The notes under the pieces are model-generated. The model was not told where the DNA came from. It worked only from the letters and a program-made list of their open reading frames with translations, and did no database searches. The position numbers were made by a program, and so were the translations under genes. A stretch of 64,000 nucleotides of DNA from Corallococcus praedator (GTDB taxonomy: Bacteria > Myxococcota > Myxococcia > Myxococcales > Myxococcaceae): contig NZ_RAWI01000002.1 in the NCBI RefSeq assembly GCF_003612125.1, positions 1 through 64,000 on the forward strand, given 5' to 3'. Shown here piece by piece: positions 9,191 to 17,866 of this stretch (position 1 is the stretch's first letter; every line of letters starts with the position of its first letter).

Positions 9191-9577
9191 ATGCGCATCA
9201 ACATCACCAGCGTCATGGTGGACGACCAGACCAAGGCCCAGAAGTTCTACACGGAGGTCCTGGGCTTCGTGCTGAAGGTGGACATCCCCATGGGGGGGGA
9301 GCACCGGTGGCTGACCGTCGTCTCCCCCGAAGCCCAGTCCGGGACGGAGCTCCTGCTGGAGCCCATGGGGTTCGCCCCCGCGCGTGTCTTCCAGAAGGCG
9401 CTGTTCGACGCGGGCATCCCCCTGACGTCGTTCGGCGTGGAGGACTGTCAGGCCGAATATGAGCGGATGCTCAAACTGGGCGTGGTGTTCCGCAGCAAGC
9501 CCACGCCCATGGGCCCGGTCACCGTCGCCATGTTCGAGGACACCTGCGGCAACCTCATCCAGATGGTCCAGGTCTGA
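9191..9577 (+). CDS. VOC family protein (glyoxalase/bleomycin-resistance fold)
   Basis: A 128-residue vicinal-oxygen-chelate protein with two beta-alpha-beta-beta-beta halves. ITSVMVDDQTKAQKFYTEVLGF opens the first half and FEDTCGNLIQMVQV closes the second, with the usual Glu in TELLLEP. Members bind metals and act as lyases, dioxygenases or binding proteins; the substrate cannot be read. GGGAGAG precedes the ATG. The gene follows tag and is followed by a hairpin. Confidence 0.88.
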   Translation: MRINITSVMVDDQTKAQKFYTEVLGFVLKVDIPMGGEHRWLTVVSPEAQSGTELLLEPMGFAPARVFQKALFDAGIPLTSFGVEDCQAEYERMLKLGVVFRSKPTPMGPVTVAMFEDTCGNLIQMVQV

Positions 9578-9588
9578 GCGGTTGAGGA

Positions 9589-9617
9589 CAGGGGCCCATC
9601 GGTCAGGTGGCCCCCTG
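9589..9617 (+). terminator. Hairpin downstream of the VOC gene
   Basis: CAGGGGCC (9589-9596) can pair with GGCCCCCTG (9609-9617) around a 12-nt loop, 12 nt after the VOC stop codon. No U-tract. Confidence 0.45.
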
Positions 9618-9619
9618 AC

Positions 9620-9649
9620 TTGAGCTGACGCCGGGTTTGCTCCTAATAC
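9620..9649 (+). promoter_or_regulatory. Candidate sigma-70-type promoter for the 9685 gene
   Basis: TTGAGC (9620-9625), an 18-nt spacer and TAATAC (9644-9649) give a fair -35/-10 pair. The predicted start near 9656 leaves ~30 nt to the ATG at 9685, which has a purine-rich GGGGGA ribosome site. Confidence 0.4.
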
Positions 9650-9684
9650 TCGGCTTTCCAGCTTGACTACAGGGGGATCTCACG

Positions 9685-11274
9685 ATGCGGATCCAGACGA
9701 AGTTACCGTCGCCGGAGCCTCGCAAGGCGCTCGCGCCGGCGGGGAATGCTCCAGCCCGGCCGGCGGGCAATGCCGCCACCACGACCACGACCTCCGGCGC
9801 CACGGCGCGCCAGGCGGGGTACTCCGAACAGAGTGCGTTCGTGGGCAAGAAGCCGGATCCGACGTCCGCGTTCCAGCGGCAGTTCGGGGCGCTGGCGTCG
9901 GACAAGCCGCAGTTCCACGCCACGATGCGCACCGTGTACGGCGAGGGCTACAACGCCGCCCAGGCCGAGAAGTTCCGCCAGCAGGCCCAGGCGGGCGACT
10001 TCGGCTGGATGCCCAAGGTGAAGACGGTGTCCGCGGAGACGCTCCAGGGCGCCAACGGCGCCTATGACGCCGCCTCCGGGACGGTGCTCCTCAACGAGTC
10101 CCTGGATCCGTCCCTCGCGGCCTCCACCTTCGTGGAGGAGGCGGGCCACCACCTGGACACGAAGCTCAACACCGAGGACTCGGTGGGCGACGAGGGCGAG
10201 CTGTTCCGCCGCGTCCTGTCCGGCGAGAAGCTGTCCACCCAGCAGGTGGCGGACATCCGCGCGGAGAACGACAAGGGCATCATCCGCGTCGATGGCAAGG
10301 ACACCACGGTCGAGTTCTTCAAGCCGCTCAAGTTCCTCGCCGACGGCGCGAAGGCCGTGGGTGGAGCCATCGTGGACGGCGCGAAGGCCGTGGGTGGGGC
10401 CATCGTGGACGGCGCGAAGGCCGTGGGCGGGGCCATCGTCGGCGGCGCGAAGGCCGTGGGCAACGTCGTCGGGGGCGCCGTGAAGGCCGTGGGGAAGGCG
10501 GCGGAGGCGGTGGGCGGCGCGGTGAAGACGGTCGGCGTGCGTTTGTTCGACGGGGTTCGCAGCCTCGCCACGGGCCTCATCAGCACCACGAAGAACTCGG
10601 TGCGCAACATCGGGGAAGGCCTGGGCACCTTCTTCGGCGGCGTTGGAAAGCTGTTCCAGGGCAAGTTCGGCGACGGCCTCAAACAGATGGGCCTGGGGCT
10701 GGTGAAGACCTTCGTGCAGACGCCCATCGACGCCCTGTTGATGGGCGGGGGCCGGGCGCTCAGCGCCATCCAGACGCTGATTGGCGTGGAGCCGCCGGCG
10801 CGCAAGCTCAGCGCCAATGAGATCAACACCCTGCGCGAAGTCTATGGGGACTCCATCGACTACTCCTCCATGCGCATCAAGGAGGGCAACGCGGGGCTGT
10901 TCAGCACTTCCGGCCGGGCCTTCACGCACGGAGACACCATCTACATCCCGCCCGGCGACATGCCGATGACGGACGAGCTGCTCGTCCACGAGTCGGCGCA
11001 CGTCTGGCAGCACCAGAACGGCGGCACGGACTACATGAGCGAAGCGCTGTGGGCCCAGAAGTTCGGGGACGCGTACGACTTCGAGAAGGCCCTGGACGAG
11101 GGCAAGTCGTGGAGCCAGATGGACCCGGAGCAGCAGGGAGAGTTCCTGTCACGGGCCCACCGCGCGGACTACTTCAAGGACCCCAGCGCCGGCTTCCATT
11201 TCAACGGCAAGGACTACACGGCCCAGTTGGAGGCCGCGCTCGCGCAAGTGCGTGCTGGCGAGGGAGCTCCCTAG
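9685..11274 (+). CDS. DUF4157/eCIS-core-like protein with two metallopeptidase-like motifs and Gly/Ala repeats
   Basis: A 529-residue protein without a signal peptide. Residues 1-50 are Pro/Ala/Thr-rich and disordered. Around 151-158 a motif EEAGHHLD sits in a compact domain that resembles gluzincin-type active sites with the first His replaced. Residues ~220-265 are a tandem glycine/alanine repeat, consensus DGAKAVGGAIV, continuing as weaker G/A amphipathic segments to ~300. The C-terminal part (residues ~385-475) reads RAFTHGDTIYIPPG then LLVHESAHVWQHQNGG, a HExxH zinc motif at 435-439 in the setting seen in DUF4157 (eCIS core) proteins. Such domains occur in toxins and effectors of contractile systems, so an effector role is an inference. 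A lipoprotein gene follows 3 bp later. Confidence 0.7.
   Translation: MRIQTKLPSPEPRKALAPAGNAPARPAGNAATTTTTSGATARQAGYSEQSAFVGKKPDPTSAFQRQFGALASDKPQFHATMRTVYGEGYNAAQAEKFRQQAQAGDFGWMPKVKTVSAETLQGANGAYDAASGTVLLNESLDPSLAASTFVEEAGHHLDTKLNTEDSVGDEGELFRRVLSGEKLSTQQVADIRAENDKGIIRVDGKDTTVEFFKPLKFLADGAKAVGGAIVDGAKAVGGAIVDGAKAVGGAIVGGAKAVGNVVGGAVKAVGKAAEAVGGAVKTVGVRLFDGVRSLATGLISTTKNSVRNIGEGLGTFFGGVGKLFQGKFGDGLKQMGLGLVKTFVQTPIDALLMGGGRALSAIQTLIGVEPPARKLSANEINTLREVYGDSIDYSSMRIKEGNAGLFSTSGRAFTHGDTIYIPPGDMPMTDELLVHESAHVWQHQNGGTDYMSEALWAQKFGDAYDFEKALDEGKSWSQMDPEQQGEFLSRAHRADYFKDPSAGFHFNGKDYTAQLEAALAQVRAGEGAP
10342..10473 (+). repeat. 33-bp coding tandem repeat, about four units
   Basis: Units begin at 10342, 10375, 10408 and 10441. 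The first three encode DGAKAVGGAIV almost identically at DNA level; the fourth starts GGAKAVGNVVG and has drifted. Near-identity suggests recent slippage or expansion. Confidence 0.9.
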
Positions 11275-11277
11275 TCC

Positions 11278-11688
11278 ATGAAGCCGACGCGCCTGTCCGC
11301 CCCGCTGCTGTGCGTGGGGCTGCTGATGCTGCTGACCGCCTGTCGCCCGGTCATCCAGGTGACGCTGGTGGCCGGAGCGCAGCAGCTTCCCGCCCCCCGT
11401 TTCGAGGTGGAGGATCCCGAGCATGCGGACCGCCCCCGCTACGACACCGTCCAGGTGCTGAACCGGGAGGGGGAGCTGTTCTGGCGGATGCGCGCCGAGC
11501 CGTTCGGTGACGAGAACAGCGTGCGGGCGCTGACCTACGGGGAGGTCCCCACGGGCTTCATCTCCGTGGAGGGGCCCCGGGCGCTCCAACCCGGGGGGCG
11601 CTATGCGCTCTTCGTGGTGGGGAGGAACCGGGGCTCCCTCCACTTCGACGTGGATGCGGAGGGCCGCGTCACCGCGGTTCCTCCGTGA
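11278..11688 (+). CDS. Small lipoprotein
   Basis: A 136-residue protein with a strong lipoprotein signal (LLMLLTAC, Cys at residue 22). The mature part is a single beta-rich domain ending in GRYALFVVGRNRGSLHFDVDAEGRV. It has no family I recognise. The start codon is 3 bp after the stop of the metallopeptidase-like gene, so the two are almost surely cotranscribed. This fits an effector/immunity or enzyme/inhibitor pair, but it could equally be a surface accessory protein. Confidence 0.75.
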   Translation: MKPTRLSAPLLCVGLLMLLTACRPVIQVTLVAGAQQLPAPRFEVEDPEHADRPRYDTVQVLNREGELFWRMRAEPFGDENSVRALTYGEVPTGFISVEGPRALQPGGRYALFVVGRNRGSLHFDVDAEGRVTAVPP

Positions 11689-11775
11689 CGGCCCGGGTGG
11701 GGCGCGGGATGATCACCTGAACCCGCGCCGGTCGGAGGCCTTCCGACGGGCGTGCTCTCAGTGGAGGAGTGCCGC

Positions 11776-12840
11776 GTGGGTCGCGTCCCGACCGTGGATG
11801 AATGGGTGGCCCGCCTCTCCGCGCGGGATGCTCGCGCGCGCGAGGAGGCGCAGGAGGCCCTGGAAGAAGCGCTGGGGTCCGGTGAGGCGGAGTCGCGGGA
11901 GCGGACCGCCCGGGCGCTCATCCAGGAGCTGGGGCGCCCCGGGACGGCGGCCGCCAGTCCCATCCTGTTCCTGTTGCAGCGTGGCTGGTGGCCGCCTCAA
12001 GCGAGCCTCACCGCCAGCGCCGTCCAGGCCGTCCTGTCGATGCTGCCGCGAATGGAGGCCGGCTCCGCGGACCTGGAGCATGCGGCGCTGGTGCTGACCC
12101 TGGTGTGCAGGGTGGATGCTTCCCAGCTCTCCGCATTGGAAGGGGCGTTCGCGCACCCTCACCCGTCCGTTCGGAGCGCGATGGCGCGCGTGGTGGGGCG
12201 GCTGGGGCAGGACGCGCTGCCGGCGCTGCCCTGGGTGCTTGCCCTGCTGGACGACGAGGAGTCGGTGGCGATCTCCGCGCTGGAGTCGCTGGGGTCGCTC
12301 GCCGTGCTGGCGCCGGACGTCGCAGCGCCCCGGCTGCTGGAGCAGGTGCGCAGGACGGACGGCGTGCGCCTCTATCTGGCCCTCGTGTCACTGCGGGGCC
12401 TGCTGGAGGAGCTGCTGTTGGAAGAGCGGGCCGTGCCCTCGCTGGTGGGCCTGGAGTCCGCGCTGCTTCGCGCGCTGGATGAGCCGGAGCCGCCCATCCG
12501 CCAGGAATCGGTGTCCCTGCTGGGCCTGCTGGGCCCCGTGTCGCCGGTCGCGCTGGCGGCCCTGCGCGACCGGCTCCGGGATGAGAGTCCTTTCGTGGCG
12601 GCGGGGGCCGCCGTGGCGCTGCTCGGGTTGGGGGAGTCGTCAGCGGAGCCCCTCTTCCTGCTGAAGGGGCAGTTGGGGCTGGCGTCGTCGCCCGAGGTCC
12701 AGGAGGCCGCGCTGTCCGCGCTGATGTCGGTGGACCCCGCCCGGCTCCGCAGGGCGAAGGGGATGCTGGAGTCGGTGGTCGGTGACACGAGCGGAGCGAC
12801 CCGTGTCACCCTGGACGACCTGTTGGCCTCGCTGGACTGA
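11776..12840 (+). CDS. HEAT-repeat protein, copy A
   Basis: A 354-residue, almost wholly alpha-helical protein of HEAT/armadillo type with no signal peptide. Repeated helical pairs are visible, for example HPSVRSAMARVVGRLG, EESVAISALESLGSLA and PPIRQESVSLLGLLGPV. The GTG at 11776 is chosen because GGAGGAG lies 6 nt upstream and because the resulting N-terminus, MGRVPTVDEWVARLS, aligns with that of the paralogue at 17867. HEAT solenoids bind other proteins; the partner is unknown. It ends 9 bp from the convergent Ig-repeat lipoprotein gene. Confidence 0.8.
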   Translation: MGRVPTVDEWVARLSARDARAREEAQEALEEALGSGEAESRERTARALIQELGRPGTAAASPILFLLQRGWWPPQASLTASAVQAVLSMLPRMEAGSADLEHAALVLTLVCRVDASQLSALEGAFAHPHPSVRSAMARVVGRLGQDALPALPWVLALLDDEESVAISALESLGSLAVLAPDVAAPRLLEQVRRTDGVRLYLALVSLRGLLEELLLEERAVPSLVGLESALLRALDEPEPPIRQESVSLLGLLGPVSPVALAALRDRLRDESPFVAAGAAVALLGLGESSAEPLFLLKGQLGLASSPEVQEAALSALMSVDPARLRRAKGMLESVVGDTSGATRVTLDDLLASLD

Positions 12841-12849
12841 GCGCCGGCG

Positions 12850-15800
12850 TCAGTTGCCGGCGTAGGCGGACATGTTGCTGCCCGGGTAGCCCCCGGTCCC
12901 GGTCCAGGTGGAGGGCAGCGTCGTCGTCAGGCCCGGCTGCACCTTGTAGGAACCGGTGCCGCTCGTGTGCCGCCAGTAGACGTTGCCTCCGCCCGATGGA
13001 CCCAGGACGGCCAGCCAGTACGTCGTGCCCGACGTCACCGCCTGCGACGTGAGGGTGCAGTCGTTCCACGCGTTGGCCGTCACCGTCGCGACGGTGCAGC
13101 TTCGCAGCAGCGCGCCGGGCGCTCCGCTTCCATTCGCATACAGGCCGAGCTGGAGCGTGGTGGCCGTGGTCTGTCCGTCCACGTAGATGCGCAGGCGCGT
13201 GACGTTGCCGGTGGCGCTCGCCACGTAGCTGAACGCCGCCGCGACGCCCGCGTTCTCGAAGTCGGACGCGCTCAGCACGGTGCTGTTGCCCACCAGGGCC
13301 GTGGGCGCGGCGGGGGTCGTCGCGCTGGCGTTGGCGGTGAAGGCCGAGGCGCCCGCGCCGTTGGTCGCCCGGACCCGGTACCAGTAGCGGGTGCTCGCGA
13401 TGCGGCCCGTGTCACTGAAGGCCGTCACGTTGGCGCCCGGCGTCGCCACCTGGGCGAAGGTGCCCGGCGCACCGGAGACGTCCGGCGCCCGCTCCACCTG
13501 GAAGCCGCTCTCGTTGTTCGACGCATCGGTCCACGCCAGGTCCACCTGGCCGGAGGACACCGCCGTGGCCGTCAGGCCGGTGGGGGCCAAGGGCACGGTG
13601 ACAGCGCTGCTCACGGTGATGGAGACGGTGCTGGTCTGGGTGCTCGCGGCGGGGTTGGCGCTGTCCACGGCCACGGCCCGCACCGTGTGGCTTCCCTGCG
13701 CGACGTTGCTCCAGGTGCAGCCGTAGGGGCTGGTGGTGCTGGAGCAGACCAGCGTCGTGCCGTTCGCGTAGAAGTCCACCCGCGCGATGCTCCGGCCAAA
13801 GCCGGCGGTGGCGGACGCGGCGAGCGCCACGGAGGCCGGCGCCGTGTACGTGGCATTGGCGACGGGGGAGGTGAGGGCCACCGTGGGCGGGTTGGACAGG
13901 GACAGGGGCACCGCGGCGGAGGTGGTGGCCTGGAGCAGGTCGTCGGTGGCCTTCGCCGTCACGCTGTGCGCGCCGTCCAGGAGCGAGCTGACCCCGCAGC
14001 TCACGGACGCCGAAGCCGGTGCCGTCACCGTGCACAGCAGCGTGGCGCCGTTGTCGAAGAACTCCACCTTCGCGAGGGTGCGGCCCGGCCCCGCCGTCGC
14101 GGTGGCCTGGAGGTTCAGGTTGGCGGGCGCGGTGAAGTTCGCATTGGTGACAGGAGACGTGATGGATACCGTCGGCGCGGAGGTGCTGCCCGCGGAGAGG
14201 CCATACAGGGACGCATTGGACGCGCCCGCGTAGACGGTGGAGCTTCCGAAGGTGGGGCCCGGCAGCGCGGAGAGGCCCGTCGGGGAATAGCGCATGGAGC
14301 CGGTGGGCTGATCCATGTAGCGGAACACGCCACCGCCGTTCGCGCCCAGCAGGGCCAGCCAGTAGACGGTGCCCGACGTGAGTGTCACCTGCGGCGCGGC
14401 GGTGCAGCCGTACCACTGGCCCGTCACCAGGGGCAGCGGATCCACCACCGCCGTGGTGCAGGAGGAGAGCAGGGTGCCCGGTGCACCGGACGCATCGCTG
14501 TAGATGCCAATGGACAGCGAGGCATTGGCATTGCCCGGCGCCGCGAACACCTTGAGCGTCCCCAGCGTCCCCGTCGCGACGGCGGTGTACTGGAACGCGT
14601 TCACCGAACCGCCATTGTCGGAGTCGTTCTGCGTGCCCACGGTGTCGACGCCCACCAGCCGCACGCCACCCGCCGAAGCGCTCACCGTGAAGCTGATGGG
14701 CGCGGAGTTCGTGACGAGCGCCGGGCTGCCGCTGTCGGTGGCGCGGGCGAAGACGTTGGAGTACGTGCCGGCCGTCGCGTTCCACGTGCAGGCCGTGCCG
14801 GTGGTCGTGAAGCAGAGCGACGTGGTGCCCTGGAAGAACTCCACGCGCGTGAGGGTCCGCCCCGCGCCCGCGCTGGCGTTCGTGCCCAGGGTCGTGCTCC
14901 CGGTCGGCAACGTCGCGCCGGACACCGGACTGGTGATGGTGACGGTCGGCGGGCCCGCGACGGTGAGGGCCACCGACGCGGAGCCGCTCTCACCCAGGCT
15001 GTCCACCGCCTCCGCGCTTACGGTGTGATTGCCATTGGCCAGGCTGCTCGTGGCCGTGCACGTGACGGGATTGGAGGCCGGCGCGTTGACGGTGCACAGC
15101 ACGGTGGTGCCGGCGCGGAACGTGACGCTGGCGATGCTCCGTCCCGTGGTGGCCGTGGCGGTGGCCCCGAGGTTGAGCGTGGCGGGCGCGGTGAAGTTCT
15201 GCCCGGCCGAAGGGGCGGTGATGGCGACGCTGGGGGCCGTGGGAGGCGCCCCGGAGATGACGATGACCCCGCTGTTCGAGTGGCGGATGCGCAGCGCGTT
15301 GTTGCCGGTGTCGAAGGTCCAGCCGTCCGCGGCCAGGTCCGTGCGCTGCGACAGCGCGGTGCCGCCCGCCGTCACGGACGAGGGCACGAAGGCGAGGCGC
15401 AGCACCTCCGTCGCATCGGCGTCATAGGTGGTGTAGCGGACCTCGTTGCCGGGCCCGTAGGTGACGCTCTTCACCACGGAGGTGGTGCGCAGCAGGTGGT
15501 TCTGTCCTGCGGGCGCCCAGTCCGGCTGCGCACCCATGCCGATGACGAAGTGACGGATGAAGTCGCCCCAGCCGTCCGTGAACCAGACGTTGTTGGGATA
15601 GGGCCCGTCGATGGTCAGCCCGCTGTTGCGCACCATGTACGTGGCCCAGTTGAACGCGCGGAAGGCCTTGTCCTTCGCCGCCGCGTCCCCCGTGAGCTCC
15701 GCGTAGCGGGCGTTCACGGCGGCGTAGCGCGAGGTGTGGCTGCCCATCTTGTAGTGGAACGCGTACTGCTCCTTGATGGGGCGCGCGCCGAACTCGAGCG

Positions 15801-17025
15801 TGTCCCCGAAGTTCGTCTCGATGAAGGCGATGATGTTCTGCACGTGCGCCTGCCAGCTGGGGTCCAGGTCCGGGTGGTCCATGAGGAACTTGGCCGTCTC
15901 CCCCGGGACGAGCTGGTTCAGGTTGTTCGTCGCGTCCGAACCCACGTCCTCGAAGTACTGGGTCCAGTTCTGCGTCGCGATGGGGCCGTTGGAGCCGAGC
16001 AGCCACGCGAGCACGGTGGCCTTCGTGGACTGCCATTGAGACAACCGGGTCGCGCTGTAGCCGGGCGCGCCGTCGAGCGTGCCTGCCTGCCCCAGCCGGA
16101 TGAGCTCCTGGTAGAGCTTGAGCGGCTCCACCACGTTGGAGGCGTAGTTGTCGACGATGTTCGTCCCGGTGCGCACGGTGTTGTCGGAGGCCCGCACGCG
16201 GTAGGGCCACGGCGACACGGTGGCGCTCGGGGTGCGCAGGTGGCTGGTGAGCTGGTTGGCTGCGTTGATGGCCATGTCCCGGTAGGCCGTGTTGCCATTG
16301 AACTTGAACGCCTGCACCGCGGCCCAGGCGAGCGCGCCCACCTTCTCCGGCTGGAGGTAGCCCACGCCGTCCCCCACGCCCACCGAACCTCCCGCCGCCG
16401 CGCCGGCATACGTCAGCGAGCCGCTGGCACCGCTCGCGTAGGGCACCTGTGACCAGTGGTCGCCCACCGCCGTCATGCCGTGCGCCAGGTGCCAGTCCAG
16501 GAGCGCCAGCGCGGTGGTCCTCAGCCGCGGATCATTCTTGTAGGGCGAATAGGTGAGGCCGGACTCCACGAGCATCGCGTACAGGCCAGCAGGGTTGTGC
16601 GGCCAGCCCACCGGCGAGCCCGCGGGGGAACACCCGGGGGAGGTGCCGCTGCACACGTAGGAGAACGCGTAGTACGCGGGCTTCGCCACCGACGGGTTCG
16701 TGAGGCCGCTCACGTCGGGCATCGCCAGCAGGTAGTCCTGGTTCAGCGACAGCACGTGGTCATACGCGGCGGACGCGCCGGGGTTCGCGGGTGGCGCCCA
16801 CGACAGGAGCTTCCCCGTGCCGTCGCACTGCGCGGCGTGCTGGTCGATGCTGCCCCCGCCGCTACAGGCCACGGACTGGCGCACGGTGCCGGGCGGGGAC
16901 GCTTCGGTGGACTCGGGAGCGCCGGAGGGCGCGACGCAGCCTGCGAGCAGGACGCAGGTGAGCGCGCCGAGGAGGCCCGCGCGGGAGGGGGAGCGGAAGG
17001 ACCGCTCCGGGAGGGGGGAGTGCAT
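12850..17025 (-). CDS. Large lipoprotein: helical enzyme-like domain plus Ig-like, FN3 and repeated C-terminal modules
   Basis: A 1391-residue exported protein with lipobox LLAGC. Residues ~50-590 form a helical region rich in W, Y and H (for example GDHWSQVPY, YFEDVGSD, DGPYPNNVWFTDGWGDFIRHF), suggestive of an alpha/alpha-barrel carbohydrate-active fold, though no family is certain. Then follow two Ig-like domains (PSVAITAPSAGQNF..., PPTVTITSPVSGATL...), a ~150-residue beta module (IGIYSDASGAPGTLLSSC...GTVYWLALLGANGGG), two more Ig-like domains, one fibronectin-III domain (PTGLTATAVSSGQVDLAW) and a second copy of the beta module at the C-terminus. It is probably a surface polysaccharide-binding or -cleaving protein. 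Confidence 0.8.
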   Translation of the reverse strand: MHSPLPERSFRSPSRAGLLGALTCVLLAGCVAPSGAPESTEASPPGTVRQSVACSGGGSIDQHAAQCDGTGKLLSWAPPANPGASAAYDHVLSLNQDYLLAMPDVSGLTNPSVAKPAYYAFSYVCSGTSPGCSPAGSPVGWPHNPAGLYAMLVESGLTYSPYKNDPRLRTTALALLDWHLAHGMTAVGDHWSQVPYASGASGSLTYAGAAAGGSVGVGDGVGYLQPEKVGALAWAAVQAFKFNGNTAYRDMAINAANQLTSHLRTPSATVSPWPYRVRASDNTVRTGTNIVDNYASNVVEPLKLYQELIRLGQAGTLDGAPGYSATRLSQWQSTKATVLAWLLGSNGPIATQNWTQYFEDVGSDATNNLNQLVPGETAKFLMDHPDLDPSWQAHVQNIIAFIETNFGDTLEFGARPIKEQYAFHYKMGSHTSRYAAVNARYAELTGDAAAKDKAFRAFNWATYMVRNSGLTIDGPYPNNVWFTDGWGDFIRHFVIGMGAQPDWAPAGQNHLLRTTSVVKSVTYGPGNEVRYTTYDADATEVLRLAFVPSSVTAGGTALSQRTDLAADGWTFDTGNNALRIRHSNSGVIVISGAPPTAPSVAITAPSAGQNFTAPATLNLGATATATTGRSIASVTFRAGTTVLCTVNAPASNPVTCTATSSLANGNHTVSAEAVDSLGESGSASVALTVAGPPTVTITSPVSGATLPTGSTTLGTNASAGAGRTLTRVEFFQGTTSLCFTTTGTACTWNATAGTYSNVFARATDSGSPALVTNSAPISFTVSASAGGVRLVGVDTVGTQNDSDNGGSVNAFQYTAVATGTLGTLKVFAAPGNANASLSIGIYSDASGAPGTLLSSCTTAVVDPLPLVTGQWYGCTAAPQVTLTSGTVYWLALLGANGGGVFRYMDQPTGSMRYSPTGLSALPGPTFGSSTVYAGASNASLYGLSAGSTSAPTVSITSPVTNANFTAPANLNLQATATAGPGRTLAKVEFFDNGATLLCTVTAPASASVSCGVSSLLDGAHSVTAKATDDLLQATTSAAVPLSLSNPPTVALTSPVANATYTAPASVALAASATAGFGRSIARVDFYANGTTLVCSSTTSPYGCTWSNVAQGSHTVRAVAVDSANPAASTQTSTVSITVSSAVTVPLAPTGLTATAVSSGQVDLAWTDASNNESGFQVERAPDVSGAPGTFAQVATPGANVTAFSDTGRIASTRYWYRVRATNGAGASAFTANASATTPAAPTALVGNSTVLSASDFENAGVAAAFSYVASATGNVTRLRIYVDGQTTATTLQLGLYANGSGAPGALLRSCTVATVTANAWNDCTLTSQAVTSGTTYWLAVLGPSGGGNVYWRHTSGTGSYKVQPGLTTTLPSTWTGTGGYPGSNMSAYAGN

Positions 17026-17089
17026 GGCGTGTGTGTCCCTCGGGGCCGTGAGCGGAAGGCTTCACGAGAGGGCTCGCACCAAAGGCAAC

Positions 17090-17115
17090 GGCCCCGGAGA
17101 TTGCTCTCCAGGGCC
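17090..17115 (-). terminator. Hairpin downstream of the LysM gene
   Basis: GGCCCCGGAGA (17090-17100) and TCTCCAGGGCC (17105-17115) form an 11-bp stem with one internal mismatch around a 4-nt loop, just after the leftward LysM stop codon at 17144 and before the next leftward gene starts at 17025. Confidence 0.6.
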
Positions 17116-17143
17116 GCCGGGGACTGCCTCGTGCTTCAGGGGC

Positions 17144-17764
17144 TCAGACGGGGATGAACACCCGCTGGGTGCCGTGCGTGCGGATGCCCGCGATGTGGTC
17201 GCTGGCTTCCCGGCCGTTGCCCAGCGTGACGGCGATGTGGCCGTGCGGGTTGCCCGGGCTGTTGTAGGCGTCGCTCACGATGATGGCGCCGGGGGGCAGC
17301 TGCTTGATCTGCTCGTCGGTGAGGCTCACCTCGCGGAAGCGCGAGTCCTTGGCCAGCACGTTCCCGTACATGTACGCGGACGGGAGCGGATTGACGTTCA
17401 GGCCCGCCGCCGCGAGGGCGCGGTTGACGCCCTTGGCGCACCAGCCGGTGGTGTTCATCGACGACGCCATGGACTGGGCGGAGGAGGCCAGCCGGCTGGC
17501 GTTCGCACCGAACGAGCTGGGAATTTCACCCATGGGCGCGGCGCCCGAAGCGCCGAAGGAGCCACCCGTCGCGGAGGACCGACCGCCGCCGCTCGCGCCA
17601 CCGGACTGGAAGCTGTCGCTCTTGCCCGGGATGCTCAGCGAGTTGCCGGTGATGATCAGGTCGGGGTTCGAGATGCCGTTGGCCTTGGCCAGCGCCGACA
17701 CCGTGGTGCCGAACCGACCCGCCAGCGCGGACAGCGTGTCTCCCCTCTGGATGCGGTAGCTCAT
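17144..17764 (-). CDS. LysM protein with CHAP/NlpC-like C-terminal domain
   Basis: A 206-residue protein. Residues 1-47 are one LysM domain (YRIQRGDTLSALAGRFGTT...NPDLIITGNSLSIPG) that starts at the first codon, with no signal peptide. A Ser/Gly-rich linker (50-85) leads to a domain with GWCAKGVNRAL (candidate catalytic Cys) and PPGAIIVSD...PHGHIAVTLG (candidate His), the pattern of CHAP-type cysteine peptidases or amidases. LysM binds N-acetylglucosamine polymers such as peptidoglycan, so a cell-wall hydrolase is likely. Without a signal peptide it would need lysis or a specialised secretion route to reach its target. Confidence 0.78.
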   Translation of the reverse strand: MSYRIQRGDTLSALAGRFGTTVSALAKANGISNPDLIITGNSLSIPGKSDSFQSGGASGGGRSSATGGSFGASGAAPMGEIPSSFGANASRLASSAQSMASSMNTTGWCAKGVNRALAAAGLNVNPLPSAYMYGNVLAKDSRFREVSLTDEQIKQLPPGAIIVSDAYNSPGNPHGHIAVTLGNGREASDHIAGIRTHGTQRVFIPV

Positions 17765-17866
17765 GATGATGGTTCTCGTTCTTGGAAATCGGGAGTCGTG
17801 GCGGGATTATCGGCGGGAGGGGCCCCGGGTTGCGTCCTTCCCAGAAAACCCGCCCCAGGAGCACGC

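Noticed and set aside
16817-17866. Upstream extension of the HEAT copy B frame by ~350 codons
   Set aside because: The extension is antisense to the LysM gene and has shadow-type composition. The GTG at 17867 has a ribosome site and aligns with copy A.
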